Shown here: positions 11,241 through 23,072 of the stretch, piece after piece
Layout of the letters: each line of letters starts with the position of its first letter
Numbering within the stretch: position 1 is the stretch's first letter
NCBI GenBank assembly: GCA_030220185.1
Contig: JASPKZ010007432.1
Span: 1,364,001 to 1,428,000, forward strand
Direction: 5' to 3'
DNA: 64,000 nucleotides
From: Diploptera punctata
Lineage: Eukaryota > Arthropoda > Insecta > Blattodea > Blaberidae
Position numbers and translations under genes: made by a program
The notes under the pieces: model-generated
Told to the model about the DNA's origin: nothing
What the model saw: only the letters and a program-made list of their open reading frames with translations
Databases searched by the model: none

Positions 11241-13764
11241 AGCGACTAAAGCAACAGCAAGCAAATGGCGGTGTTTATGATTCCACGAAACAATTCAACA
11301 ATCCCTGCTGTTGTAATTAATGCCATCATAAAAACAGACAATATTTAACTTTCCATAAAATGATTAATTTTGAAATTTTCTGAGCGGTATGGGATCGGCC
11401 AGCCATCATACTATGATAACAATGAAATGAGTAGTCAAGTCGTCTTAGAAGCAGTAAGAATCGACAAGAGAAAGAGAAGAAAAGAACAATGATAAATACC
11501 ATTTCAGTGAGGTAATTACTTCCTTCTGAACAAAGATCATTTCTGATCACCATTCTGTACTTCTCTTTCACCTACAAGACGATTTACACCACGCAGACCC
11601 GATATTATTTCTATGATATCCACATAAAAATAACCGTATGCATGTTTGCTGAACGTTATTTTTGTATGCAAATAATACTATGAAGTAAAATAATTAAGTC
11701 ACAGAAAATATAATTTTGAACTAAAATTTATTTTATTACATAAAAATAATCAAATACTGATTTACTACACAATAAAGTAGCCTACTTGGGTGCTAATGTT
11801 TCCTAGGAACAGACGGATTATGTATTCGCTGATTAAACTATCTGGTTCTTTAGAAATATCGAAATTCTACAACGTACCGTTAAATAAGAATGGTACAATC
11901 AATATTATTCATGAATTATCGCAGAAACATTTTAATTCTGAGTTTGAACAGATTGAAAATATACCTTGATCGGAAGATTAATTACAAAACATATAACAAA
12001 GAAAAAATTAAAATCCAATCATTTTTAGGACTGCAAGGAGACGTGTATGATACTTGCATAAAAGCAAAATTTCGAAATAATTTGGGTTATTAGTAACTTT
12101 TCTGTAGAGCTAATCATACTGAATAATTCATATAAAATCAGATTGTTTGGAAAGACGACTATTACATGAATATGTGTAAGGTTTTTTGGGAAATTCGTAG
12201 TCTATAATTTTGATTTTTAAGAAATGTGAACAATACACTATGCTAAAAGAAAGTTTCTGTAATATAAACTTTTGAAAAACTACAAAATATATCCCTATCT
12301 TTTATAATTTATTTGCATAAATGAATTCGCCGCGCAGAAGCGGCAACTTCTCCAACTCTAATGTGCAGCGGATAGGCTAGTCGAGAATACGCAGGCGCAT
12401 CTAAATGCATAAACTATCCACTACACACAGATTGGTAACATTACAAATATGCTTACACACAAATAATGTGAAGAAAAAAAAAAGGTTGAGATTTAAATAA
12501 TACTCTGCTTTTGTTGAAAAAATGAAAAAAGTTCTGTGATTAAATCCCCAAATGCATTAAAAGCGTACATACATTATCAACTATATATTTTTTGAGTTAA
12601 GTACGAATACTATGTAATCAATAAAGACCCATATTTGCACTTAAGGTAGAACAATCAATTAAGGAATTCAATGTAATATACAAACACTAAAATTTACTAC
12701 ATATTGTAGCAACCCAAATTACTGACTTCCTAAAGATCCACAAATACGCCAAGAGTACATGAGCAGATTTAAAACGATAATAAAATGATGCAAAAGGACT
12801 ATAACGGCTATAAAACGAAGTTGAAAACATACTGTCTTTATGATAACGATGGAATGCCTGGTTTTTAATATGAAATGCTGAACAGAATACCCGTTCCTTT
12901 GCAAGTAACTTTTAAATCATCTATAGGATCAATGAGGTAGTTTATATATTTCCATTAGTTAAATGTCTCATGCCATAGCCAAATTGTCTAAAGTAACATT
13001 CTTTGATGGGAGAAGAAATTATTTCATGGAATTTCGGCAGTGGCCAGTATGTGACAGGTGTATGGTATCAAAAGTAATAAAAATAAATACATTTTATATA
13101 ATAAATAGAATTCTAAAGACTTCGGTGTTAGATATTGCATATTACTTATAGTTGATACGAAACGATTGAGACAACTCAATTGTCAAAATCGGTTCAGTAG
13201 TTTTGTAGATGTAATGTACACGCACAGACTATCAAATTCTTCATCCTTCCTTTGCTGCAGCGACAATCGGATAAAAGAACTATCTTGGCCGATAAAATAC
13301 AACCTTCACGAAATTCAACATGGATTAACATGGTGTACTTGGTTTGTATAAAATAAATATTATGATTGTTTAAAAAAATGTTGCTCATGACTTTCAGTAT
13401 GACCCTCGTATATTGAACACCACCTAAGATAAACTTTGTGTCTCAGGGTACGGATACCCTGAACATTTCCTTTAAATGGGTTCAATTACATTTGTTTCAA
13501 TGTATAATGGATGAAAGATGTGACATTAAGATGTAATAATTTAAATATATTACTTTTGTCATAATTCAATATAAAATATGGAATTTCAAAAAACCTTAAC
13601 AATAGCACAAAATCTTGAATGGATAAAAATTAGGACAAATTTTGTGCATTTACGTGTGAAATCATTAAAATAGTCCACAATACGATCAATAAACATGTAG
13701 AACGATTCTTTTGTTCTTGTTCAACACTGTCAGATGGTAGTCATAGCGACGCCATTGTATCTGT
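11241..13764. other. AT-rich stretch without recognised gene
   Basis: No coding domain recognised. A GC-richer patch (about 12325-12420, with GCCGCGCAGAAGCGGCAAC) stands out but matches nothing else here. A short perfect palindrome TCAGGGTACGGATACCCTGA sits at about 13444-13463. Confidence 0.45.
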
Positions 13765-13829
13765 ATGGATCGCATGCAGCGAACGTCCCCTCCCTCAGAA
13801 ACTAGCGCCACTCATCAACCTGTGACAAG
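13765..13829 (+). CDS. Candidate short first coding exon (weak)
   Basis: ATG at 13765 opens a frame of about 21 codons (starts MDRMQRTSPPSE) that stays open up to a good splice-donor match, AAG|GTGAGC, at 13829/13830, splitting a codon. The region is richer in C, G and CpG than its flanks, and the frame closes upstream at TAG 13744. This is only what a short first exon would look like; chance is a real alternative, and no partner exon can be pointed to. I do not recognise the peptide. Confidence 0.2.
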
Positions 13830-13830
13830 G

Positions 13831-14239
13831 TGAGCCGAGTATAGTTTCAAATTCCATGTCGAGTGCCCCAATTCTGCTTAAACATTGTGGATCTGTATCA
13901 CTACTTTTACAAATAACGCTTAATTTGCCAATAAAAGTGTGCTTACAGTAACTTCATTTGACGGGTAATCATTTCACATTTATTTAATGAGTTAGTTATT
14001 TTCTGGATTTTCATCTTACATTTTTCTACAAGATTAATCCTGAAGCTGCGAGTTGTAATATTACAACTGGAAATTTTGTCACTACAGTGTTTCGTGCTAT
14101 TGCGGTAAATTCGTATTGGACAAGACCATCGCCTGCCTTAAAGCTTGAGGGTTAAACATGGTCTTTTAGCAAATTCAATGAACATTCTTCAAAACATTAA
14201 GATTATATGGTCAAATGCAAAATACGTATACGGGTATAA
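13831..14239. other. Unassigned spacer
   Basis: No gene or repeat recognised. Confidence 0.45.
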
Positions 14240-14440
14240 ACGCCGTTTTTATTACCATATATGTCATTAAATAGCCTGAACAGACTGAGATGTGCAGGAC
14301 ATCTTAGGTGAGACGATAGGTTTATAGAATAAGATTTGTACAAATATACAATACAATCCGAGAGGAGCAGGGGAAGACGAAGACAAAGACCTTCCATGGA
14401 TGGACGAAATAGATGGCGACACTAAATTCAAACAGTTCCT
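14240..14440 (+). repeat. LINE family C, 3'-end fragment
   Basis: Translation gives 'NRLRCAGHLR', then after a break 'LYKYT', 'SRGRRRQRPSMDGRNRWRH'. This follows the order of the RLRW-GH, then RGRPR, then W-DG blocks at the C-terminus of several insect LINE reverse transcriptase proteins. Stops and shifts are present. Clade is not assignable from this piece. Confidence 0.6.
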
Positions 14441-14829
14441 TTGAAAAGGTCAATGAGTTATCGTGCCACAGTTATGCATTGCACGTCAGGTTTTTCTGTT
14501 TATTTACACGCATTTCTTAACGTCATAATATATCGAATGTAGAATCTTTGTTTAATTTTATCAGAAGATTGCATATATGTTATATAAAATGCTCTACTCT
14601 TGCAGAAGTCAGCTGACTTTATTTCTTTAGTGGTATTTTTACTTCAGCATGAGAAAACTCTACAGCAATTTATTTTTTCAGTTAAATAAAATTGCAAAAT
14701 AATAATCTATCCATATCTATCATCTCTAAAGCTAAAATATTAAGATTTAAAGAAAAAAATAAGAACAAAAGTAATTAAAATGTTAACAATATAGAACATA
14801 TAAAAGTTTAATTACCTAGGAAGTAAAAT

Positions 14830-15130
14830 TGTAAACATAAAAAAATAAGATGTATAAAAATATTTGAGAAATAGTTAAAACAACTTTATTAGATAAAACA
14901 ACTTTTTTAAGTCTCATCTTTCCTATATGGATGTGAATGCTGGACTTTGATAAAAAAATAATCCAGCCAAATAGAGACTGAAAAGATGGGATTATTGCGA
15001 TCGATGGCACGGTATCAAGAACAGATAGAAAGAAAAATGAAGATACCAGAAGAGTTAAAATATCCAATATTAAAGAAAAAATAATACTAGTCAATTCGAC
15101 GTACTTTGAGGTCGGAACAAGCAATAGGAG
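14830..15130 (+). repeat. LINE family C, second fragment
   Basis: 'CTATATGGATGTGAATGCTG' encodes a decayed YGCExW block (motif YGCExWTL in related LINEs). About 100 bp on, 'DRKKNEDTRR' matches the 'TRxDRxKNEDIR' block seen in the copy at 42700-43020. As this part should lie 5' of the piece at 14240-14440 but is downstream of it, the two are separate or rearranged fragments. Confidence 0.55.
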
Positions 15131-16195
15131 ACTAAACGATGTTGTTAATGATTACTTCATTCTTATTTATAGACGCTTCAATGCGTAAGTCACGTCTTAA
15201 GATATTTTAATGTGATCGATAACCTCTGTGCATCTGCTGTTGTATTTGTCAAATGATGTTCACTAGTTTTTTGCAATTTAAATTACATATATGAAATAGT
15301 GATTATTATGAAATCAATCCAGGTGATGAAATCCCTAACAAGCGTTTGCCTTTATGACTAAAGAAAACCACGATCAATATGAGTGGTCGACTGAGAAATG
15401 TGGCCCTATAACTCGACATTTGTTTTAAGTCATGCATGCCACGTGTCACGGGGAGTTACGGCTATTAACTTTCCCCAACGAAACAAAGCAAGTTATAATT
15501 TTACTGTCTCGAAAAAAAAAATCATGAGCAGGATTGAACAGTGAACTAGTGTTTAGAAGTACGCGCATTATTATATTCAATACTATGTTACAAATGAAAT
15601 CACAATGGGCCGAATAAAGTTACACATGGGAATGTTAAGAACTTTAATCATGAACATTTTATAGCGAGGTGAGACTAGGACATGTATGTAGATTATCTAA
15701 TTATAACCTTTTTTTTATTTTTGTATTACTGAGAATACTTGTAATGGATTAATTTGTGAACACAAATATCTTGTTTAAGACAGAATTAACGTTCTCCGGT
15801 ATTATACAAGTGCACGATTATGTCGCCACAAAAAAATCCTAAACATATTCCCAGTTTTACTACACATTTGTTTAGTTTAAAAAAGTAATTTAATTATTTT
15901 TGAAGTTTTCTACTTTAAATGCAACATTGTTATCGAAAGTGCCTTTAATTGCGACGTTTTCGGGAAGAAATATAAACTATCGGACGAAATTTGTTCACGA
16001 TAGTAACACAAATACTGGCATGTACCTGCCATAGTTTGTTTTTTCGTTACTCGTATTCTTAAAAGAAAAAAAATACGAAGTCGAAATAATAGTTGGAATG
16101 TTTTGTCCCAACGTATTCCTACAATTCACAATCCTGGTAAAGGAAGATAATACATTAAATTTCTTTCAGAACCGAAGAGTCAACGTGCGGCCATT
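15131..16195. other. Unassigned spacer
   Basis: AT-rich sequence with no gene or repeat recognised. Confidence 0.45.
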
Positions 16196-16197
16196 TA

Positions 16198-17494
16198 CGG
16201 AGGGTTGTTTCTAATATCTGATAACAAATGATTTTTAAGTTTTACCTTAAGAAAAGCCGTGTCTCCACCATCGAGCATGCTCTAATTGATGGCTCTACAC
16301 CCAAGCTATGGTTCGGCATCGGAGTTTCCGCTGCAGAAGACTCTTGCGCAGCACAGCCATGTCTACAACTCCCCACTCCTCTTTATATGCTTTCCAGAGG
16401 CCGTCTTTTGATCGAGGATGCCTGTTTCCCAGTGCCCTTTTGAAGAGTCCAAAGACACAAAGTCCATCGGTGATGCATCAGGATACTTCACTGGGATGTT
16501 GCTGAATGGAATAGCATGTATTCCTGTTTCCTGCTCCATTTCTCCAGGAATGTCAGGGTTGAACCCGAGGTGTGACTAGAGGCCTTGTCTTGGTGCATCC
16601 AGACTTCGTTTTTGTCTGTACCATAGAGAGCTGGGATTTCAGTCGGATAAATTGGGGTGAGAACTTCTTCCTGGTAGTGCTGGGAGTTGATTTTGGCCTT
16701 TTTAGCTACTCTACGAATGGTCAGTTTTTCATTGTAGTAATATCCCGCGATGACCACAAATACCTTGTAGAAACTTTCTCTTCATTCGGCATACCACTTT
16801 TGATTTTTTTTTCGCCCCTTTCTCTATAGTAAATTGCCCGGGGTTTGTTGCAGTCTCCTAGATAAACAAATGCTTCATCAAGTGTGACCAAAAATTTCCA
16901 TTTTTCTCCTGCCAGGTGCTTTTCATAATTTCCTGCTGTTGGTGCGGCATTCGGCAATGTGACGTGGCAACAATTTATGAACCCTGCTTTTGTGGTTCTT
17001 CTCCACGTTTAAATCTTTGTTTATTATGCTGTTTACAGTTTTAAGGGATGTTCCCAATCTGTTCGCAATCACCCTTTGTGTGGCAGGGTTACTACCAGAG
17101 GACCTTGACCTTTCTGGTTACATCTGGGGTGCGCTGCTAGTAGAAGGTCGTGGATTTGCCCGTTTTTTTTCCCCTTTTGGAATTAATCCCTAGCGACCCT
17201 TTCCCTTTTTATTAAGCACTGAGCTAATTCCACACTTTGACACCACAAAATTACGTTTTTGCAAGCTACAATAATCGCGGAATAGCTATAATTAGCGTCG
17301 GAAAGGGCAGTAATGTACCCTTCCCAAAACGGGTCTATCTGATTAGGCATTATGAGAGCAACACGCGTGCGAGTGTAACAGAAGCAGAACACTGACTGGT
17401 TTGATCACCTCGCACACTCCCGTCCTGATGACTCACACTGCAACGTCACAATCTACTTGGTAAATCGTTATCAGAGATCGGAAACAACCCTCCG
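16198..17494 (-). mobile_element. Mariner-type DNA transposon, copy 1, near full length
   Basis: Terminal inverted repeats CGGAGGGTTGTTTC (16198) and GAAACAACCCTCCG (ending 17494) are flanked by TA on both sides (16196-16197 and 17495-17496), the target duplication of the IS630-Tc1-mariner group. Inner inverted sequence TCTGATAAC / GTTATCAGA extends the ends. Length is 1297 bp. A second copy lies at 35733-37141 in the opposite orientation. The transposase is entered separately. Confidence 0.9.
16200..17350 (-). pseudogene. Mariner-type transposase, copy 1, frameshifted
   Basis: The protein would cut and paste its own element by RNase H-fold (DDE/D) chemistry in the nucleus. I place the start at the ATG at 17350 (MPNQIDPFWEGY). 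An HTH-like segment (RVIANRLGTSLKTVNSIINK) follows. The first catalytic Asp is in VTLDEAFVYLGD, the second in WMHQDKASSHTS (codon 16587-16589), the third presumably in SPMDF (codon 16462-16464). Distance between the last two codons is 125 bases, one short of a whole-codon spacing, so a one-base loss is inferred; restoring it gives 41 intervening residues. A second break follows MDF. Multiple other frame changes exist. It is dead in this copy. Confidence 0.85.
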
Positions 17495-17507
17495 TAATTA
17501 TATAACT

Positions 17508-18325
17508 CACTGGCACTATCGAATCCGTAGTTCATGCCGTCCGGACATAAGGTCTCCATATATCCCAACCCTGAGCAAATGATTTCCAATTATTCCCTGT
17601 ATAATCCACATTCCTCAAATCATTGTTAATTTTATACCCCCACCTCATTATTGGCCTCCTATTGGGTGCTCTCCCTCAGGTTTTCATACAAGGAACTTAC
17701 TTGCCCCTCTTTCATTCCCGTTTCGTGCCTTGCTCATCGATATCGACGAGACATCATTCTTAGATCTGATTTTTCTTAAAGGTAGTGTAGCTCACTGTTA
17801 TGTAGTCTTCTTCATTCGCCTATCTGTTCGCCTCTCTTTGGACCAAAATGTTTCGTAAGAACTTTATTCTCAAATACTCAAAATATTTTCTTCCCTTTAA
17901 AATATGAGTCCAAGTTCGCATCCATATAACTCTGAGAATAACAGGTTCATATATTTTCAGTTTTTTTTTCTTTTGAGAAGTTGAGACGAGTTCCTGCAAT
18001 ACATAATAGCAGGCATTTCCAGAATTTAATATAATTGTGCACCACATTCTTCTTTGTAATTATTGTTCCTATGTATTTGAATTCAGCCACTTCTTCAAAA
18101 TTTCCCTCGTGTTATTTTAATTGTTGATTTCCATTATATAATGCTTTTCTATGTGTGATCTTTCCATTATATAATGCATTTCTATGTGTGATCACATATT
18201 TAGTGTTATTGATGTTTACTTCCAGTCCCAATTTCTTAGTGTTACACAATAGGGTGTGTAGTATAATGGCTCTTAGTATCTCCTCGCTATCATATAAAAT
18301 AAATCAGCATAAACTAGCAGATATA
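17508..18325 (-). repeat. LINE family A, 3' half
   Basis: On the minus strand, from the right, a decayed LVYAD box (reverse transcriptase active-site region) is followed by a 'KLGLEVN' block, YGC-like block, 'FGPKR..' block and the tail ending at TAACTCACTGGCACTATCGA. It contains a local 38-bp tandem duplication (18130-18200: TCCATTATATAATGC...TTTCTATGTGTGATC twice). Its 5' truncation point abuts the 5' end of the next LINE, which runs the other way. Confidence 0.8.
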
Positions 18326-18349
18326 ATTTTATTATTATTAGACCTATGG

Positions 18350-20145
18350 GTAGTATTAGACGGGAAACCACCAGACTACTAATAGGAAAAATAGGGAATA
18401 TCTGAGAGAGAAGATTAATGATCTTGAAATGAATGCAAAAAATAGGAGCATTAGAATATCATATAATATATGGGTTTCAGGCTACAACAAACATAATTCG
18501 GAATGAAAATGGGGATATGATTGCAGATTCCAGGAGTATATGAAATAGATGGAAAAGTTACTTTAATCAGCTATTAAATGTAGATACAAAACAGGACATT
18601 GAGGATAATTTACAGACAGCAGATATGCTAGTCGCAGAAGCAAGTGCATTAGAGGTTGAAATGGCGATAGAAAAACTGAAGATGTATAAAGCATCAGGTG
18701 CAGATGAGATCCCAGCAGAACTGATAAAATCAGGGGGAGAAAAATTGATGGACAAGATACGCCGGTTGCTTAGTATGCTTTGGGAAAAAGAAGCTCTTCC
18801 AGATGAATGGAAAGAATCAATTATCGTACCAATTTATAAGAAAGGAGATAAAACAGATTGCAACAACTACAGGGGCATCTCATTACTTTCAACTTCGTAC
18901 AAAATTCTAACAAATATATTAGTAAGCAGACTTACTCCCTATATTGATGACATTCTAGGAGATCATCAATGTGCATTTAAAAGAAACAGGTCTACAACAG
19001 ATCAGATTTTTAGTATAAGACAAATTTTAGAAAATAAATGGGAATATAATGGTACTGTACATCAACTATATGTAGAACTCCAAAAAGCGTATGATTGAAT
19101 TAAGAGGGGAGAAGTTATATAGTATCCTGCTGGAGTTCGGAATTCCTAAAAAGTTAGTTAGACTTATACAAATGTGTAGGGTGCGTGTAGGCAAACAGTT
19201 TTCGGACACTTTTGAAATCCAGAATGGGTTGAAGCAAGGAGATGCACTATCTCCTCTACTATTTAATTTTGTATTAGAGCACGCCATCAAATCTTTAGAG
19301 GATAAGGAAGGCCTACAACTCAATGGTATTAATAGGCTGTTAGTTTATGCTGATGATGTACTATTGGCCGATAGTGAGGAGATACTAAAGGACAACGGAC
19401 ACACTATTGAGTAACACTAAGGAATTAGGACTGGAAGTAAATATCAATAAAACTAAATATATGGTCACACGTAGAAATGCATTATATAATTGAAATGGAC
19501 AACTAATGACAAATGAGGGAAATTTTGAGGAAGTGGCTGAATACAAATATCTAGGAACAATAATCACAAATAGGAATGAGATGCACAAAGAAATTAAACA
19601 TAGGCTCAATTCTGGAAATGCGTGCTAATATGCATTCCAGAGACTTTTGATGTCCCAACTCCTTTCAAAAAACGTTAAACTGAATATATATAAAACTATT
19701 ATTCTACCAGTTATATTATATGGGTGCGAAACATGGACTCTTACTTTAAGGGAGGAAAGGAAATTACAAGTATTTGAGAATAAAGTACTTAGGAAAATTT
19801 TTGGACCAAAGAGAGATGAACAGACAGGTGAATGGAGAAGACTTCATAACAATGAACTACATGGTCTTTATAGGAAGCCAGATATAATGACAGTTAAGTC
19901 TCGTAGACTGCGATGGGCAGGACATGTTGCGAAAGACGTGCATGGAAGCTTCTTGTAGGAAAGCCAGAGGGAAAACGCCCAGTTGGTAGACCAAGAATGA
20001 GGTGGGAGAATAACATTAATTATGATTTGAGGGAAGTAGATTGTACAGGAAATGATTGGAAAGCATTAGCCCAGGATAGGGATGTATGGAGAGCATATGT
20101 CCGCGCGGCCATGAACCTACGGGTTCCATAGTGCCAGTGAGCGAG
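18350..20145 (+). pseudogene. LINE family A reverse transcriptase, longest copy, broken
   Basis: Non-LTR retrotransposon polyprotein, C-terminal part; no endonuclease domain is present, so it is 5'-truncated. Seen in order: REYLREKINDLE (18.39 kb), NGDMIADS..WNRWKSYFNQLLN, ASGADEIPAELIKSGGE (18690), DEWKESIIVPIYKKGDK, NNYRGISLLSTSYKIL, FKRNRSTTDQIF, an altered block-A 'YVELQKAYD' (D expected at the E), LKQGDALSPLLFNF, LVYADDV (active-site YADD at 19346-19357), then YGCETWTL, FGPKRDE, RRLRWAGHVA and RPRMRWENN. Frame changes near 19090, 19400-19640 and 19940 plus stops make it nonfunctional. Clade (RTE- or CR1-like) is not settled from sequence alone. Confidence 0.85.
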
Positions 20146-20206
20146 TAAGATTTTATAGGTAGTTTTATTCATTAGAATGTTTACGGTTCTATTTTGATTT
20201 TTTTTC

Positions 20207-20550
20207 CCCCAATGCCGCAGGTTGTCGTTTCGACATTTCTGGTGATCTCTCCTGGCATTGCGTACTTGTAACCCACTTCTGAGGTTGGGGCGCCTGGAAG
20301 GCGGGGTTACGCTGACCCGATGAGAGTTGATGATGGTAATGATACGCCTGGAGAGGCCTTAAGCTAAGATTAATCTAATTAGGCGAACATGATATTGATG
20401 ATAATGATTGCCAGATGGTGTTCGAGGACCTTACAGGGGAGGAAAAAACCCGAAAAAAAACCTCACCCAGGAAACTTATCCCGACCGGGGATCGAACCGG
20501 GCCCGCTGCGTGACAAGGCAGCACGCTATCGAGACCATAGCGGTGGACTA
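20207..20550 (-). repeat. SINE family 1, near complete copy
   Basis: On minus: head with A-box-like GGTCTCGATAGCGTGCTGCC and B-box-like GGTTCGATCCCCGG, then GGTTTTTTTTCGGGTTTTTTCC, a 'CTCACTTAA'-poor variable middle rich in ATCATC-like words, 'CGCCTTCCAGGCGCC', 'AGAAGTGGGTTACAAG', and tail GCCAGGAGAGATCACCAGAAATG then CGACAACCTG. This is the best copy for defining the family. It lies just 60 bp after the LINE end. Confidence 0.85.
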
Positions 20551-20814
20551 TTTTAATTGTTAAATTTTTACTTTAGTATTTTTAATATTTCATAGTTCCA
20601 TCCTTTCTCTTAGAAACTGTCATTAACTGATTACACACATATATTCAGATATTTGAAGTTTTATAAAATATATTATATTCGACATATAGTTATCTTTAAT
20701 TTAACCAATATCAACTAGAATTTCACAAATAACTTGTATAATTTATCGAGATTATAATATACATTTCAGTATTTTATATAAATAATTCAGCTTAATGAAT
20801 TTTAGGTTCCACGG

Positions 20815-21000
20815 TACTAATGAACTATGTTACTATGCCTGCGGTTCCAGGTTCGCGAGTTCAAATTTAACAGGCGACGATTATTTTCAAGAACGTAAAA
20901 ATTCTGAGAATTGTTTCTTTCGGACGTTTCGTGTTGTAATTGTAAGGAACCGAATATAAACTCTAGTCTGAAAAGAGGTCTATGGACAACATTTGTTCGT
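20815..21000 (+). repeat. SINE-like repeat (family 8)
   Basis: GGTTCGCGAGTTCAAATTTA resembles a B-box region; it is followed by 'CGACGATTATTTT', 'ACGTAAAAATTCTGAGAATT' and 'CTTTCGGACG'. The fragment at 21770-21880 has GTTCGCGGGTTCAAAACC then CGACTTTTTTTTGGACGTAA in the same order. No coding content. Confidence 0.5.
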
Positions 21001-21027
21001 TTTTTCACGACTTAATTTTGTCGCTAA

Positions 21028-21090
21028 TATTGACCTACAAAGAATATCAGAACATTTTTATTGACCTACAAAGAATATCAGAACATTTTT
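21028..21090. repeat. Tandem duplication, 30-bp unit, two copies
   Basis: TTGACCTACAAAGAATATCA then GAACATTTTT occurs twice back to back with no mismatch in the shared core. Confidence 0.9.
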
Positions 21091-21769
21091 TTTTAAATAA
21101 CAATGTGGCCAGTAGTAAAATGTTTCTCGTGTTTCAAACCTAGGAAGCAAAGTTAAACTGGGAGAACCTTAGTAACTATAAGTAGGTGCGATGACTTTTT
21201 TATCTGGATGAGTTTTACCACATAAAACACATTAATTGAAATAGCAGAGTATGCGACGTTTCATTGACTTGATCACTGACTCACCTCTTTGAAAAGGAAA
21301 TGGAGAATGATACGATATGAAAACAATTGTTAAAACATGTCAGCTGTGAGATATGGAGCAGGATACGAACACAGTTATTTTCATCCTTCTTTCACTCTCT
21401 CTCCCTCTTCACCGTGTCTAGCGCCCTAATGCTATTCAAGGTGGCTGTTTCACAAACTTTTGTAGCTTGTGTTTGTAGACGGGAATGAAATTTGATCAGT
21501 GCACTATGAATCGCATCTGATACCAATTACATTATATTAGGGGGGGGGGGAAAGAACTCACGTTGCGGAGAAAACCGCAGTAATTGCATTTTAAAACGAA
21601 GTAAGAACGCGGCAGTTTTTCATCTATATATGTCAAGGAAATATAGTATTCATAAGTGGTTTGTGACAAACTTCGACGTGCGAAATGTGGTCCAAATTAG
21701 AATTTTCCTTATAAAGGCACATTCTGTGACATTCCAATATAAAACTCAGTCGTTCTTGGTGCATTAGGT
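21091..21769. other. Unassigned spacer
   Basis: A run of ten G lies near 21541. No gene or repeat recognised. Confidence 0.45.
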
Positions 21770-21880
21770 TATGTTCGTATCTGTTCGCGGGTTCAAAACC
21801 TATTGTAACCAACGACTTTTTTTTGGACGTAAAAAATCTGAATGACTTCTTCAGCAAATTCAAGTGTCGTAGATTTAAAG
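21770..21880 (+). repeat. SINE-like repeat (family 8), second fragment
   Basis: B-box-like GTTCGCGGGTTCAAAACC, then a T-run and GGACGTAAAAAATCTGAATG in the same order as the copy at 20815-21000. Confidence 0.45.
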
Positions 21881-22084
21881 CACACAAAATGACGTTGAGG
21901 AAGATGATTGTCTCTATTGTCATGACTATTCAGAAGGAGGCTGGGTTAGATGTCCTTCTTGTCTTCAGTGGGCTCACAACTCTTGTGCTCGAGTCGATAG
22001 TGATGATGACGATGCCACTCATGTTTGTGTATTTTGTGAAAAATGAATCATTGTGCTATAGTTTATAAGTTTACTAATAAATAT

Positions 22085-22395
22085 TATTAATTAGTAATGC
22101 AAAATACAAATAAAAAATTAGTACCCCATTCTGCCCCATCCATGGGGTACAACGCGGCAAATGTTTTGCTCTAGTTTTATTGGATGTATATCCCCGAATT
22201 TTTTATTAATTTGTAATGTGATTATGTTTTTCTCTTTATTAAATACCAATGAACATATCCATATCAGAGAACAAAATTTTACTCATTTATAATGTAAAAT
22301 ACATTGGATCAAACATTAGATACCCCATCCTGCCCCACGTTCCCCTATATATATATCCCTGGTGGGGTCTGGAGAACGGGATGGGGATACAAAGA
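22085..22395. repeat. Duplicated C-rich motif
   Basis: TACCCCATTCTGCCCCATC at about 22122 and TACCCCATCCTGCCCCACG at about 22321 are each preceded by a similar AT-rich stretch (TAATG.AAAATACA...). The spacing is about 200 bp. This may be a degraded tandem unit; the remaining parts of the unit match poorly. Confidence 0.5.
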
Positions 22396-22399
22396 CTTT

Positions 22400-23025
22400 T
22401 TTTTCTGATCTATCAAAATAACGAAGACCCAGATCCCAAACATAACACGTTTGCATTTAGTATGTAAATTACGAATAATAGGAAGAGGAAATAAGTCACC
22501 GCAAGAAAAATAGTAGTTATTACTTCCTTACACCATATTGTTTTAAAAACAATACAAATTAAATGACGATGTGTTAAATTATTTCTAAAAATACAGGTTT
22601 ATAAATAAAAGTTGATTTGACACCACCTGTCACACCTCAAAGTTTGTCACAAAAACCGCATGTAATTAAACTCTTACTTAGTAAAAAATTCTATTGATGG
22701 CTTACATAAATGACGGACTCGGAAAAGTTAGAATTATCGCGAGCGCTAGAAGTCTGAATTTGGCAAGGAAAGAAAAAACGTTTCTTACATATTCATACAC
22801 CTCTTTCATTTTAAAGTTTTGCCTCAAATATAGGCATACCAGGACATTACAAAAATATGAGACTTCACTATCAAATCTGACAAGAGACGTCATCAGCCAA
22901 AGGAAGTGGACAAATGCAGTCCTTAAAAAAAACTGTTGAAAGTAATGAATAATGGTGAATAAACATACCATTTGAGGCTAGACGACTGATCCAGGTTTCA
23001 TCAAAACAAAACAGCAAGTCCAAAT

Positions 23026-23026
<1 letters not shown>
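22400..23026. other. Unassigned spacer
   Basis: Overlapping 81- and 89-codon open frames on opposite strands near 22700-22970 show no recognisable domain and probably reflect chance. Confidence 0.45.

Positions 23027-23069
<43 letters not shown>
23027..23069. repeat. (AAT)n microsatellite
   Basis: About 13 perfect ATA/AAT units. Confidence 0.95.

Positions 23070-23072
<3 letters not shown>

Noticed and set aside
13444..13463. Palindrome TCAGGGTACGGATACCCTGA as a terminator or operator
   Set aside because: Isolated short hairpin in eukaryotic DNA with no neighbouring gene; no function can be supported.
14816..15124. 102-codon hydrophobic open frame on minus
   Set aside because: It is antisense to a LINE fragment; the hydrophobic look comes from T-rich codons.
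17508..20145. Twin-priming inversion of a single LINE
   Set aside because: Both halves contain the element's own 3' end, which twin priming cannot produce in one event.
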